Below, in pieces: positions 45,614 through 53,684 of a stretch of DNA of 64,000 nt (the stretch's first letter is position 1; each line of letters starts with the position of its first letter). The stretch comes from Microbacterium flavum. Lineage in GTDB: Bacteria; Actinomycetota; Actinomycetes; Actinomycetales; Microbacteriaceae. The notes below the pieces were generated by a model. It was given only the letters and a program-made list of their open reading frames with translations. It did no database searches and was not told the DNA's origin. The translations under genes and the position numbers were made by a program. Location: assembly GCF_018717645.1 (NCBI RefSeq), contig NZ_JAFLHG010000006.1, positions 62,001 to 126,000 of the forward strand, read 5' to 3'.

Positions 45614-45754
45614 CCCGCCCCGCCCCGCGCCCGCCCCCGCCCAGGTCCGCGAGACACCATCCGTGCACCGAGACGCGCGGCGTGCACCGGTGTCTCGGCG
45701 CGAGAACGGTGTCTCGCGGTCCGGAGAGGCGGCGCGGGGCGGGGCGGGGCGGGG
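45614..45754. repeat. 69-bp cruciform repeat, copy 2 (45649-45717), with G/C-only flanks
   Basis: GCGAGACACC at 45649 and GGTGTCTCGC ending at 45717 bound a 69-bp element of the same length and similar interior as copy 1 at 29515-29583. It is preceded by a C/G-only stretch and followed by repeats of GGGGC. It lies between the convergent helicase and heme oxygenase genes, where it may also act as a terminator. Confidence 0.75.
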
Positions 45755-46408
45755 TCAGGCGGCGGCGGCCTTGGCGGCGGCGAGGTCGACGAACAGGTCG
45801 GTGTTCAGCTGATAGGCATCCAGCACCTCGGCGATGACGCGCTCGGCCTCCGCGGCGTCCCAGGGCGCGGCGTCGAGCTGCTCGCGGTACACGTCCTTGA
45901 ACGCGGTCGGGTCCGCGATCTCGTCGAACACGTAGAAGCCGATGCCGTTCGTCCCGAGCTCGAACTGGCGGGACATGATCTTCCCGATGAACTGGCCCCC
46001 CGAAAGGTCACCCAGGTAACGCGTGTAGTGGTGCGCGACGAATCCTCCCGCCCACCGGGCGCCCTGCACCTCGCGGATGCGGGCGACGTAGCGCCCCGTC
46101 GTCGGGACCGGGGAGATCCGCTGGCGCCAGTCGGGCCCGAGGAGGTACTCGAGGTCGGCCTCGAGCGCAGGCAGGCGCGTGAGCTTCGGGGTGATGAACG
46201 GCGCCGCGATCGGGTCGGAGGCGAACGTCTCGGCCGCCGCTTCGAGCGCCTCGTAGATGAACCAGTGCTGCGCGACGAGGGCGACGTAGTCCTCGCGCGT
46301 CCCCTGTCCGCGCATGAGGTCGGCCATGAATCCGGCATGCTCGCTGCCCGAGTGCGCGGCGCGCGAGCGCTCGCGGAGCGTGGTCGAGAACGGAGAGGTC
46401 GCGGTCAT
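45755..46408 (-). CDS. Biliverdin-producing heme oxygenase
   Basis: 217 residues. Opens heme to biliverdin, CO and iron. The heme-ligand histidine is in SRAAHSGSEHAGFM (His19), and the distal helix has YLGDLSGGQFIGK. Bacterial HmuO-type length. A TACACT box lies seven bases before the ATG, and a DtxR/IdeR-like iron box directly upstream predicts expression when iron is scarce. A DUF2470 gene of the same orientation lies upstream. Confidence 0.94.
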   Translation of the reverse strand: MTATSPFSTTLRERSRAAHSGSEHAGFMADLMRGQGTREDYVALVAQHWFIYEALEAAAETFASDPIAAPFITPKLTRLPALEADLEYLLGPDWRQRISPVPTTGRYVARIREVQGARWAGGFVAHHYTRYLGDLSGGQFIGKIMSRQFELGTNGIGFYVFDEIADPTAFKDVYREQLDAAPWDAAEAERVIAEVLDAYQLNTDLFVDLAAAKAAAA

Positions 46409-46424
46409 GGCCCTCAGTGTAGCT

Positions 46425-46443
46425 GAAACTAAGGCTCACCTAA
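46425..46443 (-). promoter_or_regulatory. DtxR/IdeR-like iron box
   Basis: TTAGGTGAGCCTTAGTTTC on the heme oxygenase strand agrees with the 19-bp consensus of DtxR-type iron repressors at about 15 positions, allowing for its degenerate positions. It lies four bases upstream of the -10 box, a position that would block RNA polymerase. Confidence 0.7.
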
Positions 46444-46523
46444 ACTGAAGGTTTCCTCAGATGACACGATGCGGATGCCGAGCGCGAAGCCCGGCGCGGG
46501 ATGCCGCCGGCGCGCCGCAGCGG

Positions 46524-46835
46524 TCAGTCGTGCGGGCGGGCGGTGACGCCCAAGCGGGCGCAGGCCTCGTCGTAGAGGGCGACGATCTCGCGGCGGACCT
46601 CCCGGCGCTCCGTGATCTCTCCGCCCGGCCACGGCACCCGGACGACGTCCTCTGTCCCGTGCGCGGTGATCACCTCCCACTGACCCGCCGCGCCATCGAA
46701 GGTCGTCATGGTCGCCGAGATCACATCGGGAAGCGGCGAGAACGCGCGCGCGATCAACAGGTTGTCGTCGATGTGGTCGTTGTTCATGTGGGCCAGGACA
46801 CCTGCGAGGGCGTCGGCGTCGAAGGCGTGCGGCAT
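46524..46835 (-). CDS. DUF2470 domain-containing heme-associated protein
   Basis: 103 residues. HMNNDHIDDNLLIARAF at residues 16-32 is the DUF2470 signature, found also at the end of HugZ/heme-degrading proteins. Its role next to a heme oxygenase is probably heme binding or iron release, by association only. A TAGGGT box lies six bases before the ATG. Confidence 0.88.
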   Translation of the reverse strand: MPHAFDADALAGVLAHMNNDHIDDNLLIARAFSPLPDVISATMTTFDGAAGQWEVITAHGTEDVVRVPWPGGEITERREVRREIVALYDEACARLGVTARPHD

Positions 46836-46966
46836 GCTCCCACCCTAGACATCCGCCCCTTCTGCACCCGGGGCTCCCGCGCCCGGATTGTGCATCGATC
46901 ACGTCACGCTGCCGGGGGTGGCCGGGATCATGTCCTACGCTGAGAAGGAACTTTCGGGGGTGAGGA

Positions 46967-48217
46967 ATGCCGCGTACTGGACGCGCGAGCCGAATCGGTG
47001 CGCTCGTGACCTCCGTGGCGCTGGCGCTCTCGCTCGCCGCCTGCGCCCCCGACAACGGACCGAGCGTCCAGCTGCCTGCGCAGGTGGACGGCGCTCTTCC
47101 CGCGGACACGCAGGGCCTCCTGCAGGCCGCGGTCGACCGCGCGATCGCGGCATCCGGCTCCAGCGGTGCGCTGGTCGGGGTGTGGGCGCCGTGGGCAGGA
47201 ACCTGGGTCGCCGGCGCGGGCTCAGTTGCGCCCGGCGGTGCCGGCGTCGACGTCGCGACCTCGTTCACGGCGGGGGCGATCACGCGGTCGATGACGTGCG
47301 ACGCGCTGTACGGCCTGGTCGCCGACGGCGTCGTGAAGCTCGACGACAGCGTCACGACGTACGTGCCCGGCCTGCCCGGGCGCGAGGCGATCACCCTCGG
47401 CCAGCTGTGCGACTCGACGAGCGGCGTGGCGTCCTACACGCCCGCGGTCTTCGGCCGCTTCGTCGTCACGCCCGAGCGGGTCTGGAACCCCCGGGAACTC
47501 GTGGGCCACGGCCTCGAGCGCCCCGGAGGTCAGCCGGGTGCCGGGTTCTCCGACTCCGACACCGGCTACCTCCTCCTCGGGATGGCGCTCGAGCAGGCAT
47601 CGCGCAAGAGCATGTCCGCTCTCTACGAGAAGTACGTCTTCGCTCCGATCGGCATGTCCGGCTCGTCCCTGCCCGCGTCTGCTGCGGCCACGCTGCATGG
47701 GCTCTGGTCGCCGGCGAACGCCGAGGGCGCGGTGGAATGCGCGGCACCGATCGACCTCGGCGACCTGTCCCCCTCGGCGACGTGGACGGCGGGCGCCGTC
47801 GTCTCCGACCTCGCCGATGTGGGCCGGTACACGCAGTCGCTCGCGCTCGGCGCGCGCTCGTATGACACCGAGGCCCGCTTCGACGCGCCGCTCCCGGCGG
47901 CGGGGGATGCCGCGTCGTGGTTCACCGCCACCGGCGGCGCATACCAGGCGGGCTCCCTGATCGGTCAATTCGGCCAGACGCCGGGGATGCTGACCGCGGC
48001 CTTCGCCGACCGCAACACCGGAATGACGATCGTCGTCGCGCTGAACAACTCCCGCGCGTCGGATGCCCTCGTGCGCGCGCTCGCCTGGGAGCTGGCGGCG
48101 ATCGCCTCCAAGGCTCCGGCTGCCGCCGGCCAGACGGCCCCCGACGCCGGTCTTCCCTGGACCGCCGAGGACATGGGCGCCCAGGTGACGGCAGCCGCCG
48201 TCTGCCCCATCCCGTGA
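46967..48217 (+). CDS. Serine-hydrolase-like lipoprotein with degenerate catalytic motifs
   Basis: 416 residues. Signal peptide with lipobox LAAC (Cys26), then a beta-lactamase/PBP-type fold. The fold is recognisable but the active site is not. The usual GSITK motif reads GAITR (103-107, Ser to Ala and Lys to Arg), the YSN motif reads DSD in GFSDSDTGYLLL, and HTGGTPG reads QFGQTPG. It is probably a non-catalytic, membrane-anchored binding protein. ATG 46967 follows GGGGGTGAGG; the TACGCT box (46936-46941) is farther away, so this gene has a leader. Confidence 0.85.
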   Translation: MPRTGRASRIGALVTSVALALSLAACAPDNGPSVQLPAQVDGALPADTQGLLQAAVDRAIAASGSSGALVGVWAPWAGTWVAGAGSVAPGGAGVDVATSFTAGAITRSMTCDALYGLVADGVVKLDDSVTTYVPGLPGREAITLGQLCDSTSGVASYTPAVFGRFVVTPERVWNPRELVGHGLERPGGQPGAGFSDSDTGYLLLGMALEQASRKSMSALYEKYVFAPIGMSGSSLPASAAATLHGLWSPANAEGAVECAAPIDLGDLSPSATWTAGAVVSDLADVGRYTQSLALGARSYDTEARFDAPLPAAGDAASWFTATGGAYQAGSLIGQFGQTPGMLTAAFADRNTGMTIVVALNNSRASDALVRALAWELAAIASKAPAAAGQTAPDAGLPWTAEDMGAQVTAAAVCPIP

Positions 48218-49119
48218 CGACCGACGCTCCTCCGGGAGTCGGTGCACGCGGGGGTGCGGTCTCGCTCGTTCTCGCGGGACTCCTCTGCCAGGAGGTCGGC
48301 GCGTCGGTCGCGATCCGACTGTTCCCGGCCGTCGGCCCTCTCGGCATGGTCATGCTGAGACTCGTGTTCTCGGCGCTCATCCTGTGCGCCGTGGCTCGCC
48401 CGCGCCTGCGCGGCCTCGACCGGGCCGCGTGGAGCGCGGTGGTGCAGCTCGGGATCGCGCTGGCGGTCATGAACGGCCTGTTCTACCTCGCGCTCGAACG
48501 TCTCCCCCTCGGGGTCACGGTGACGATCGAGGTGCTCGGGCCGCTCACCCTCTCGATCGTGGCGAGCCGGCGCGGGTCGGCATGGCTCTGGGCGGTTCTC
48601 GCGCTCGCGGGCGTCGTGGCGCTCGCCGGCGGCGGATGGGACCGGCTGGATGTCGTCGGTGTTCTGTTCGCCCTCGGCGCCGCCGCGATGTGGGCGCTCT
48701 ACATCCTCTCGTCCGCGCGAGTGGGCGCTCGGGTGCAGGGGCTCGGCGGGCTCGCCCTGGCCATGGCGATCGGCGCCGTGCTCGCGCTCCCGTTCGGGCT
48801 GGTGCAGGCGGGCCCTGTGCTCCTGCGCCCCGAGCCCGCATCCCTCGGCCTGCTCGGCCTCGGCGCGGCCGTCGCACTGCTCTCCTCGACGCTGCCCTAC
48901 GCGTTCGAGCTCATCGCGCTGCGCCGCCTCGCGGCATCCGCGTTCGCCATCATGATGAGCCTCGCCCCGGCGATCGCCGCGCTCGCCGGCTTCGTGCTCC
49001 TCGGCCAGCACCTCAGCATCCTGGAGGTCGCGGGCATCGGCCTCGTCGTCGCGGCCTCGATCGGCGCCGTCCGCATGGCCGGGCGCCACGCGCGTGCGGC
49101 GGTCGAGCCGCTCGGCTGA
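48214..49119 (+). CDS. EamA family (RhtA-like) transporter
   Basis: 301 residues, ten helices in two EamA halves. Segments such as LCQEVGASVAIRLFPAVGPLG, NGLFYLALERLPLGVTVTIEVLGPL and SSTLPYAFELIALRRL match the RhtA-like threonine/homoserine exporters. GTG overlaps the stop of the preceding lipoprotein gene, so the two are translationally linked. The exported substrate is inferred from family only. Confidence 0.92.
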   Translation: MTTDAPPGVGARGGAVSLVLAGLLCQEVGASVAIRLFPAVGPLGMVMLRLVFSALILCAVARPRLRGLDRAAWSAVVQLGIALAVMNGLFYLALERLPLGVTVTIEVLGPLTLSIVASRRGSAWLWAVLALAGVVALAGGGWDRLDVVGVLFALGAAAMWALYILSSARVGARVQGLGGLALAMAIGAVLALPFGLVQAGPVLLRPEPASLGLLGLGAAVALLSSTLPYAFELIALRRLAASAFAIMMSLAPAIAALAGFVLLGQHLSILEVAGIGLVVAASIGAVRMAGRHARAAVEPLG

Positions 49120-49139
49120 CGGGGTGGGATCATGTCGCC

Positions 49140-49484
49140 ATGACCCGCCACTGGACCCCGCTCGCCGTCGTGTACCTCGCTCTCGCCGTGCTCGGCCTCG
49201 TCGGGACGTGGACGTTCAACGCCCTCGCGATCGTGCAGATGCGCGACTTCATCGGAGATCTCGTCTCCAGCGGACCGGCGGTGTCGTCGATCACGGTGGA
49301 CCTGCTCGTCGTGGCGGTCGCCGGGAGCGTCTTCATCATCGTCGAGTCGAGGCGTCTCGGCATGCGCTTCGGGTGGCTGTACATCGTGGCATCCGGGCTC
49401 ACCGCGTTCGCCTTCACGTTCCCGCTGTTCCTCGCGATGCGTCAGCGCCGCCTCACGCGGGCTGCGGCACCACGCGAAGGATGA
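49140..49484 (+). CDS. DUF2834 family membrane protein
   Basis: 114 residues with three helices. PLAVVYLALAVLGLVGTWTFN near the start and a WLYIVASGLTAFAFTFPLFLAMRQ end match DUF2834, small membrane proteins of unknown function. It starts 20 bases after the EamA gene on the same strand. Confidence 0.85.
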   Translation: MTRHWTPLAVVYLALAVLGLVGTWTFNALAIVQMRDFIGDLVSSGPAVSSITVDLLVVAVAGSVFIIVESRRLGMRFGWLYIVASGLTAFAFTFPLFLAMRQRRLTRAAAPREG

Positions 49485-49518
49485 CGTCGTCGCCCGGCCG
49501 CAGGATGGTCCCCCTGCC

Positions 49519-50538
49519 TCAGACCGTGAGCAGCACCTTCGTGGCGCGCCGTTCGTCCATCGCCCGATAGCCGTCCGCCGCCTGCTCGAGGGGGAGCGTC
49601 AGATCGAACACGGCCCCCGGGTCGATGCGCCGCTCCCAGATGAGGTCGATGAGGTCGGGCAGGAAGCGCCGCACGGGGGCGGGCCCGCCGTGCAGGTGCA
49701 CGCCCGACCCGAACAGTCGCTGCCCGTCGACCGTGACGTCGTGCGAGACCCCGACGAAGCCCACGTGCCCGCCGGGGCGGGTGGAGCGGATCGCTTGGTC
49801 CATGGCATCCTGCGTGCCGACGGCTTCGATCACCGAGTGCGCGCCGAGCCCGCCCGTGAGCTCCTTCACGCGCGCGACGCCCTCGCGGCCGCGCTCCTCG
49901 AAGATGTCCGTGGCGCCGAAGCGGCGCGCGAGGGCCTGCCGGTCGGCGTGCCGGGACATCGCGATGATGCGCTCGGCGCCCAGCTGCTTCGCCGCGAGGA
50001 CGCCGCACAGTCCCACCGCGCCGTCTCCGACCACGACGACGGTCTTGCCCGGCCCCGCCTCGGCGGCGACGGCGGCGAACCATCCCGTGCCGAGCACGTC
50101 GGACGCCGCAAGAAGTGACGGAATGAGGTCGGCGCCGGGCTGACCGGGCGTCGCGACGAGGGTGCCGTCCGCGTTCGGGATGCGCGCGTACTCGGCCTGC
50201 GTGCCCTCGCGGCCGATCGGGGTGCGGTGGACGCAGTGCGACTGGTAGCCCGAGCGGCAGATCTCGCAGGTGTTGTCCGAGGTGAAGAACGAGCCGACGA
50301 CGAAGTCGCCGACCGCCACCTTCTCGACGGCGGAGCCGATCTCGGTGACGACGCCGACGTATTCGTGCCCCATCGGTGCCCCGTCGACGCGGTCGACGCC
50401 GCGGTAGGGCCACAGGTCCGACCCGCAGATGCACGTGGCGGCGAGGCGGATGATGGCGTCGGTCGGCAGGGCGATCTCCGGATCGGGTCGATCCTCGACG
50501 CGAACATCGCCGGGGCCGTACATGATGACTCCGCGCAT
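49519..50538 (-). CDS. Zinc-dependent alcohol dehydrogenase family protein
   Basis: 339 residues, medium-chain dehydrogenase. Catalytic zinc ligands: Cys in CICGSD (about 37-39), GHEY, and a downstream acidic residue. The structural zinc lobe reads CEICRSGYQSHC, with the third of four cysteines missing, as in some subfamily members. The NAD(P)-binding loop is VVVVGDGAVGLCGV. ATG 50538 is preceded by GGAAGGAT. The substrate is unknown; alignment-free reading suggests a glutathione-independent formaldehyde or general alcohol enzyme at most. Confidence 0.92.
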   Translation of the reverse strand: MRGVIMYGPGDVRVEDRPDPEIALPTDAIIRLAATCICGSDLWPYRGVDRVDGAPMGHEYVGVVTEIGSAVEKVAVGDFVVGSFFTSDNTCEICRSGYQSHCVHRTPIGREGTQAEYARIPNADGTLVATPGQPGADLIPSLLAASDVLGTGWFAAVAAEAGPGKTVVVVGDGAVGLCGVLAAKQLGAERIIAMSRHADRQALARRFGATDIFEERGREGVARVKELTGGLGAHSVIEAVGTQDAMDQAIRSTRPGGHVGFVGVSHDVTVDGQRLFGSGVHLHGGPAPVRRFLPDLIDLIWERRIDPGAVFDLTLPLEQAADGYRAMDERRATKVLLTV

Positions 50539-50688
50539 TGAGGATCCTTCCGTCGGCGGTCCCTCTACTCTCGCGCTCATCACGCCGGGATGCGAGCCCC
50601 TGGCGGATGTCCGGACGACGAGGTAGCGCGCCGCGGCGGTCGACGCAACCCCCGATCCGAGTCATCGGACCTGGGTGAGGATGAGAGG

Positions 50689-51048
50689 GTGAAGCTCGTG
50701 TCCTATGCCGGTCAGCAGCTGGCCACCACCGACGATGTCGCCGACGCCCTCGTCACCCTCGCCGCCGCCATCGCCTCGGAGGGCGAGTCGCAGGCGCTCC
50801 AGATCCCGGTGCTCGTCGACGGCCGGGAGGACTGCGCCGACCTCATCGTGGGCGTCGGCAACGACATCCTCGTGGGTCCGCAGGCCTCCGCGGATGTCGA
50901 CCCCGACTTCTCCGAGGATGCAGAGCGGCTGCGCGCGCATCCGCTCTTCCCCCAGCCGGCGGAGGACGAATCCGACGCGCACGGCGGCTCTGCCGCGGCG
51001 CCGCACGATGTCGATCTGAGCGGGATCGACCTCGATCACGGGCTCTGA
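50689..51048 (+). CDS. Hypothetical acidic protein
   Basis: 119 residues. Starts VKLVSYAGQQLATTDDVADALVTLAAAI, a compact alpha/beta pattern, then becomes strongly acidic (EDAERLRAHPLFPQPAEDESDAHGG) and ends with DVDLSGIDLDHGL. No known family was recognised. A GAGGAT box six bases before the GTG fits the promoter pattern of the window. Lies upstream of the small gene and the BLUF gene, 23 bases before the first. Confidence 0.65.
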   Translation: MKLVSYAGQQLATTDDVADALVTLAAAIASEGESQALQIPVLVDGREDCADLIVGVGNDILVGPQASADVDPDFSEDAERLRAHPLFPQPAEDESDAHGGSAAAPHDVDLSGIDLDHGL

Positions 51049-51071
51049 GACCCGGATATGTCCGAGAACGC

Positions 51072-51308
51072 ATGTATCACGACACGATGAGCACGGCCCA
51101 CGAGATGAACGCGCTGTGGGCGTGCGTGGCATCCGGCTTCTACGTCGGCAGCCGCGACGGCTCCTTCCTCGGCTACGTCGATCGGCAGGCGGAGGGGATC
51201 TGGCGGGCGTTCGATGCCGCGTCCCGCATCGTCGGCGACTACGCCGACCATCACGCGGCGATGGCCGCCGTCTCCGCGTCCGCGCCGAGCGGGGAGGGGG
51301 AGCGATGA
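51072..51308 (+). CDS. Small hypothetical protein preceding the BLUF gene
   Basis: 78 residues, soluble, with one FYVGSRDGSFLGYVD beta-hairpin-like centre and flanking helices. No family recognised. ATG 51087 is an alternative start. The stop overlaps the BLUF gene start by ATGA, so both are probably made together, which makes it a candidate partner of the photoreceptor. Confidence 0.65.
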   Translation: MYHDTMSTAHEMNALWACVASGFYVGSRDGSFLGYVDRQAEGIWRAFDAASRIVGDYADHHAAMAAVSASAPSGEGER

Positions 51309-51748
51309 CCGCGGCCGATCCGCTCGTCTGCGTCGTCTACTGCAGCACCGCGACGCGTGCCTTCAGCGGCGCCGAGCTCGCCGGGCTCCTGACGGTGAGC
51401 CGTGCGAACAACGAGGCGCAGGACATCACCGGCCTGCTCCTCTACCGCGACCGCGAATTCATCCAGATCCTCGAAGGCCAGCGGGACGCGGTCGACGCCC
51501 TCATGGCGAAGATCTCCGCCGATCCGCGCCATGAGGACGTGCGGGTGCTTCTGCGCGAACCGCTGCACGCGCGCCGGTTCGCGGCGTGGACCATGGGGTA
51601 TCAGCCGCTCGTCGCCCCGACGCCCGACGAGCAGGAGGGCTACCGCGACTCCTTCGACGACCTGCGGGTCGGGGATCACGACATGATCGGCCGTGCCCTG
51701 ATGGAGCTCACGATGTGGTTCCGCGTGCGGGAGGGCTCGCGCGTCTGA
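51305..51748 (+). CDS. BLUF domain blue-light photoreceptor
   Basis: 147 residues, a BLUF domain with a short C-terminal cap. The flavin-photocycle residues are in place: Tyr12 in VVYCSTA, Asn36 in NNEAQDITGLLLY, Gln54 in EFIQILEG, and Trp95/Met97 in AAWTMGY. It binds FAD and shifts hydrogen bonding on blue light. No output domain is fused, so signalling must be to another protein, possibly the overlapping 78-residue product. Confidence 0.93.
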   Translation: MTAADPLVCVVYCSTATRAFSGAELAGLLTVSRANNEAQDITGLLLYRDREFIQILEGQRDAVDALMAKISADPRHEDVRVLLREPLHARRFAAWTMGYQPLVAPTPDEQEGYRDSFDDLRVGDHDMIGRALMELTMWFRVREGSRV

Positions 51749-51804
51749 CGGATGCCGCATCGCGCGCCCCGACGAGCCGTTGCGCCTGAGCGCGCGACGA
51801 GCGG

Positions 51805-52665
51805 TCAGCTGCCCGCGGGGACACGGCGGAATCCGCCGTCCACGGGCTCGATCGCGCCGGCGTCGAGGAACGCCCGGAGCCATCCGCCCATCGGCCATTC
51901 CCCCCACCGCTCGGCGAACACGGCGCCGTTGCGGAGGATGTCGTCCAGGTGACGCCACGGCGGAGATCCGGACGGATGCCATTGGTGGTACGCGTGCGCG
52001 CCGCCGACCCACCGCATCCCGATTCCGAGCGAGCGCGCGCGCCGACCGAGGTCGGTGTCTTCGGCGCCGTACCCCTCGTAGGCCTCATCGAATCCGCCCA
52101 GGCGGTCCCACACGGCGGGCGTCACGGCGAACGAGAGCGACCAGAAGAGGTCGTACTGTGCGGAGGTCGCCGCGGCGGTCTCGCCGTCGCGGGGGCGGGG
52201 CCGAGCGGGATGCGGGCGCGTCATCGCCGCGAGATCGGACGGCGAGTCGGGTCGCTGGGGGCTGGCGAGGTAGGTCACGGGCCCGTTCAGGATCTCGTCC
52301 GGGTGGTGGGAGGATGCCGCGACGTACCGCTCCAGGAGCGTCGGACCGGGGAGGCAGTCGACGTCCAAGAAGACGAGGAGATCGGCGCCACGGCTCTGGG
52401 CGAGCCGCGCGGCGACGTTCCGCCCGGCCCCGACGCGCAGACCGTACGGGCCCGGCGGGACGTGCAGCTGCACGGAGAGGTCGGACGCGGCCGGTTCGTC
52501 CGCGTCGAGCCACGCTTCGATGTGCTCGACCTCGATCTCGACGTCCGACGCGCGTCCGGCCTCGGACCGGGGCGCGCCGACCGTCCGCAGGAACTCGCGC
52601 TGTCGGTGCAGGTGCGCCGAGCGGTTCGCGGATGCCGGGGTGATGACGGCGACGCGACGGATCAC
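51805..52665 (-). CDS. Family 2 (GT-A) glycosyltransferase
   Basis: 286 residues. GT-A fold with LLVFLDVDCLPG as the metal-binding DXD region and GGFDEAYEGYGAEDTDLGRRA as the acceptor/catalytic segment, typical of galactosyltransferase-like GT2/GT27 enzymes. Last gene of a four-gene minus-strand operon of glycosyltransferases, each overlapping the next by four bases (GTGA or ATGA). GTG 52665 is the start set by that overlap. Confidence 0.9.
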   Translation of the reverse strand: MIRRVAVITPASANRSAHLHRQREFLRTVGAPRSEAGRASDVEIEVEHIEAWLDADEPAASDLSVQLHVPPGPYGLRVGAGRNVAARLAQSRGADLLVFLDVDCLPGPTLLERYVAASSHHPDEILNGPVTYLASPQRPDSPSDLAAMTRPHPARPRPRDGETAAATSAQYDLFWSLSFAVTPAVWDRLGGFDEAYEGYGAEDTDLGRRARSLGIGMRWVGGAHAYHQWHPSGSPPWRHLDDILRNGAVFAERWGEWPMGGWLRAFLDAGAIEPVDGGFRRVPAGS

Positions 52666-53684
52666 GCGATCCGCTCCTCGATCGCGTCCGCCGCTCGCGC
52701 CGCGGCTCCGTCGACGCCCCACTGCGACCATCGGGTCGGGCTGTCGTGCGCCCGGCGGACGAGGCGCGCGATGTCCTCGGGCGAGGCATCCGGCGGCGCG
52801 GTCTGAGCCAGGCCGAGCGCGGCGAGCACGCGCACGGTGTCCGCCTGCTCGCCGAACGGACGATCCTGTCCGATGACGACGGCGCGGGCATCGGCCGCCG
52901 CGAGGTCGGCGACGGCGTTCTGCCCGGCGGCGCTCACCACGACGTCGGCGCGGCAGAGCAGCGGCCAGACGTCCGCGACGCGGTCGTCGCCTCGGGCTCC
53001 GGCTGTCGCGACGATCCACCCGTCGGCCTCGAGGAGGGCGGTGCAGCGCCGGAGCCCGACCGGGTCGAGGGTGCGTCCGAGGAACAGGACACGGCGTGCG
53101 GACGGGGGCGCGCTCGGCGCCGCGTCCTCCCGGGGGCGTCCGTCGAAGCGTGAGACACCGCCCACCTCGCGGACGCGATCACCCCGACCGGCGAGCCCGC
53201 GTGCGTCGAAGGCGCCCCGCGGCCACGGCGCCACGATGCCGTCGGCGAGGTCGTAGCCGAGCCGGTGCGGGGCGTCGATCCGCTCTCCCGGCTGCGCGAA
53301 GACGACGGTGGGAGCGCCCATGAGGCGTGCGAGGGCCGTGACTTCGACGCTCACGTCGACCACGAAGGCCGACACGGGGTGCGCGGCGATCCACTCCGCC
53401 ATGACGGCGAGGCGGGACCGATGGCCGGGGTGCCCCACGGGTGCCCAGTGCAGCGCCCCGCCCGCGGTGACGTCACCGTGGTCGGAGGCATCCCGCCGGA
53501 TGCCGTCCTCGCCGAGAACCGGATCGGCGTCGGAGGGGAGAGCCACCCAGACGGTGTCGGCGGGCAGGATCCGGGGCGCCGGCAGGCTGGAGAAGACGGT
53601 CACCTGCTCGCGCAGGTGGGGTCGGACGGCCTGCATCCGTGTGAGATGTCCCCACCCGTGGTGGTGGACGTACCAGCCGATCAT
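52662..53684 (-). CDS. GT-B glycosyltransferase (MurG/MJ1255-like)
   Basis: 340 residues. Begins MIGWYVHHHGWGHLTRMQAV, the glycine/histidine motif of a GT-B family in which this loop binds the acceptor. The C-terminal half has CRADVVVSAAGQNAVADLAA and GEQADTVRVLAALG, the usual nucleotide-sugar binding pattern. The specific sugar is unknown. ATG 53684 overlaps the previous gene's stop by four bases. Confidence 0.88.
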   Translation of the reverse strand: MIGWYVHHHGWGHLTRMQAVRPHLREQVTVFSSLPAPRILPADTVWVALPSDADPVLGEDGIRRDASDHGDVTAGGALHWAPVGHPGHRSRLAVMAEWIAAHPVSAFVVDVSVEVTALARLMGAPTVVFAQPGERIDAPHRLGYDLADGIVAPWPRGAFDARGLAGRGDRVREVGGVSRFDGRPREDAAPSAPPSARRVLFLGRTLDPVGLRRCTALLEADGWIVATAGARGDDRVADVWPLLCRADVVVSAAGQNAVADLAAADARAVVIGQDRPFGEQADTVRVLAALGLAQTAPPDASPEDIARLVRRAHDSPTRWSQWGVDGAAARAADAIEERIA

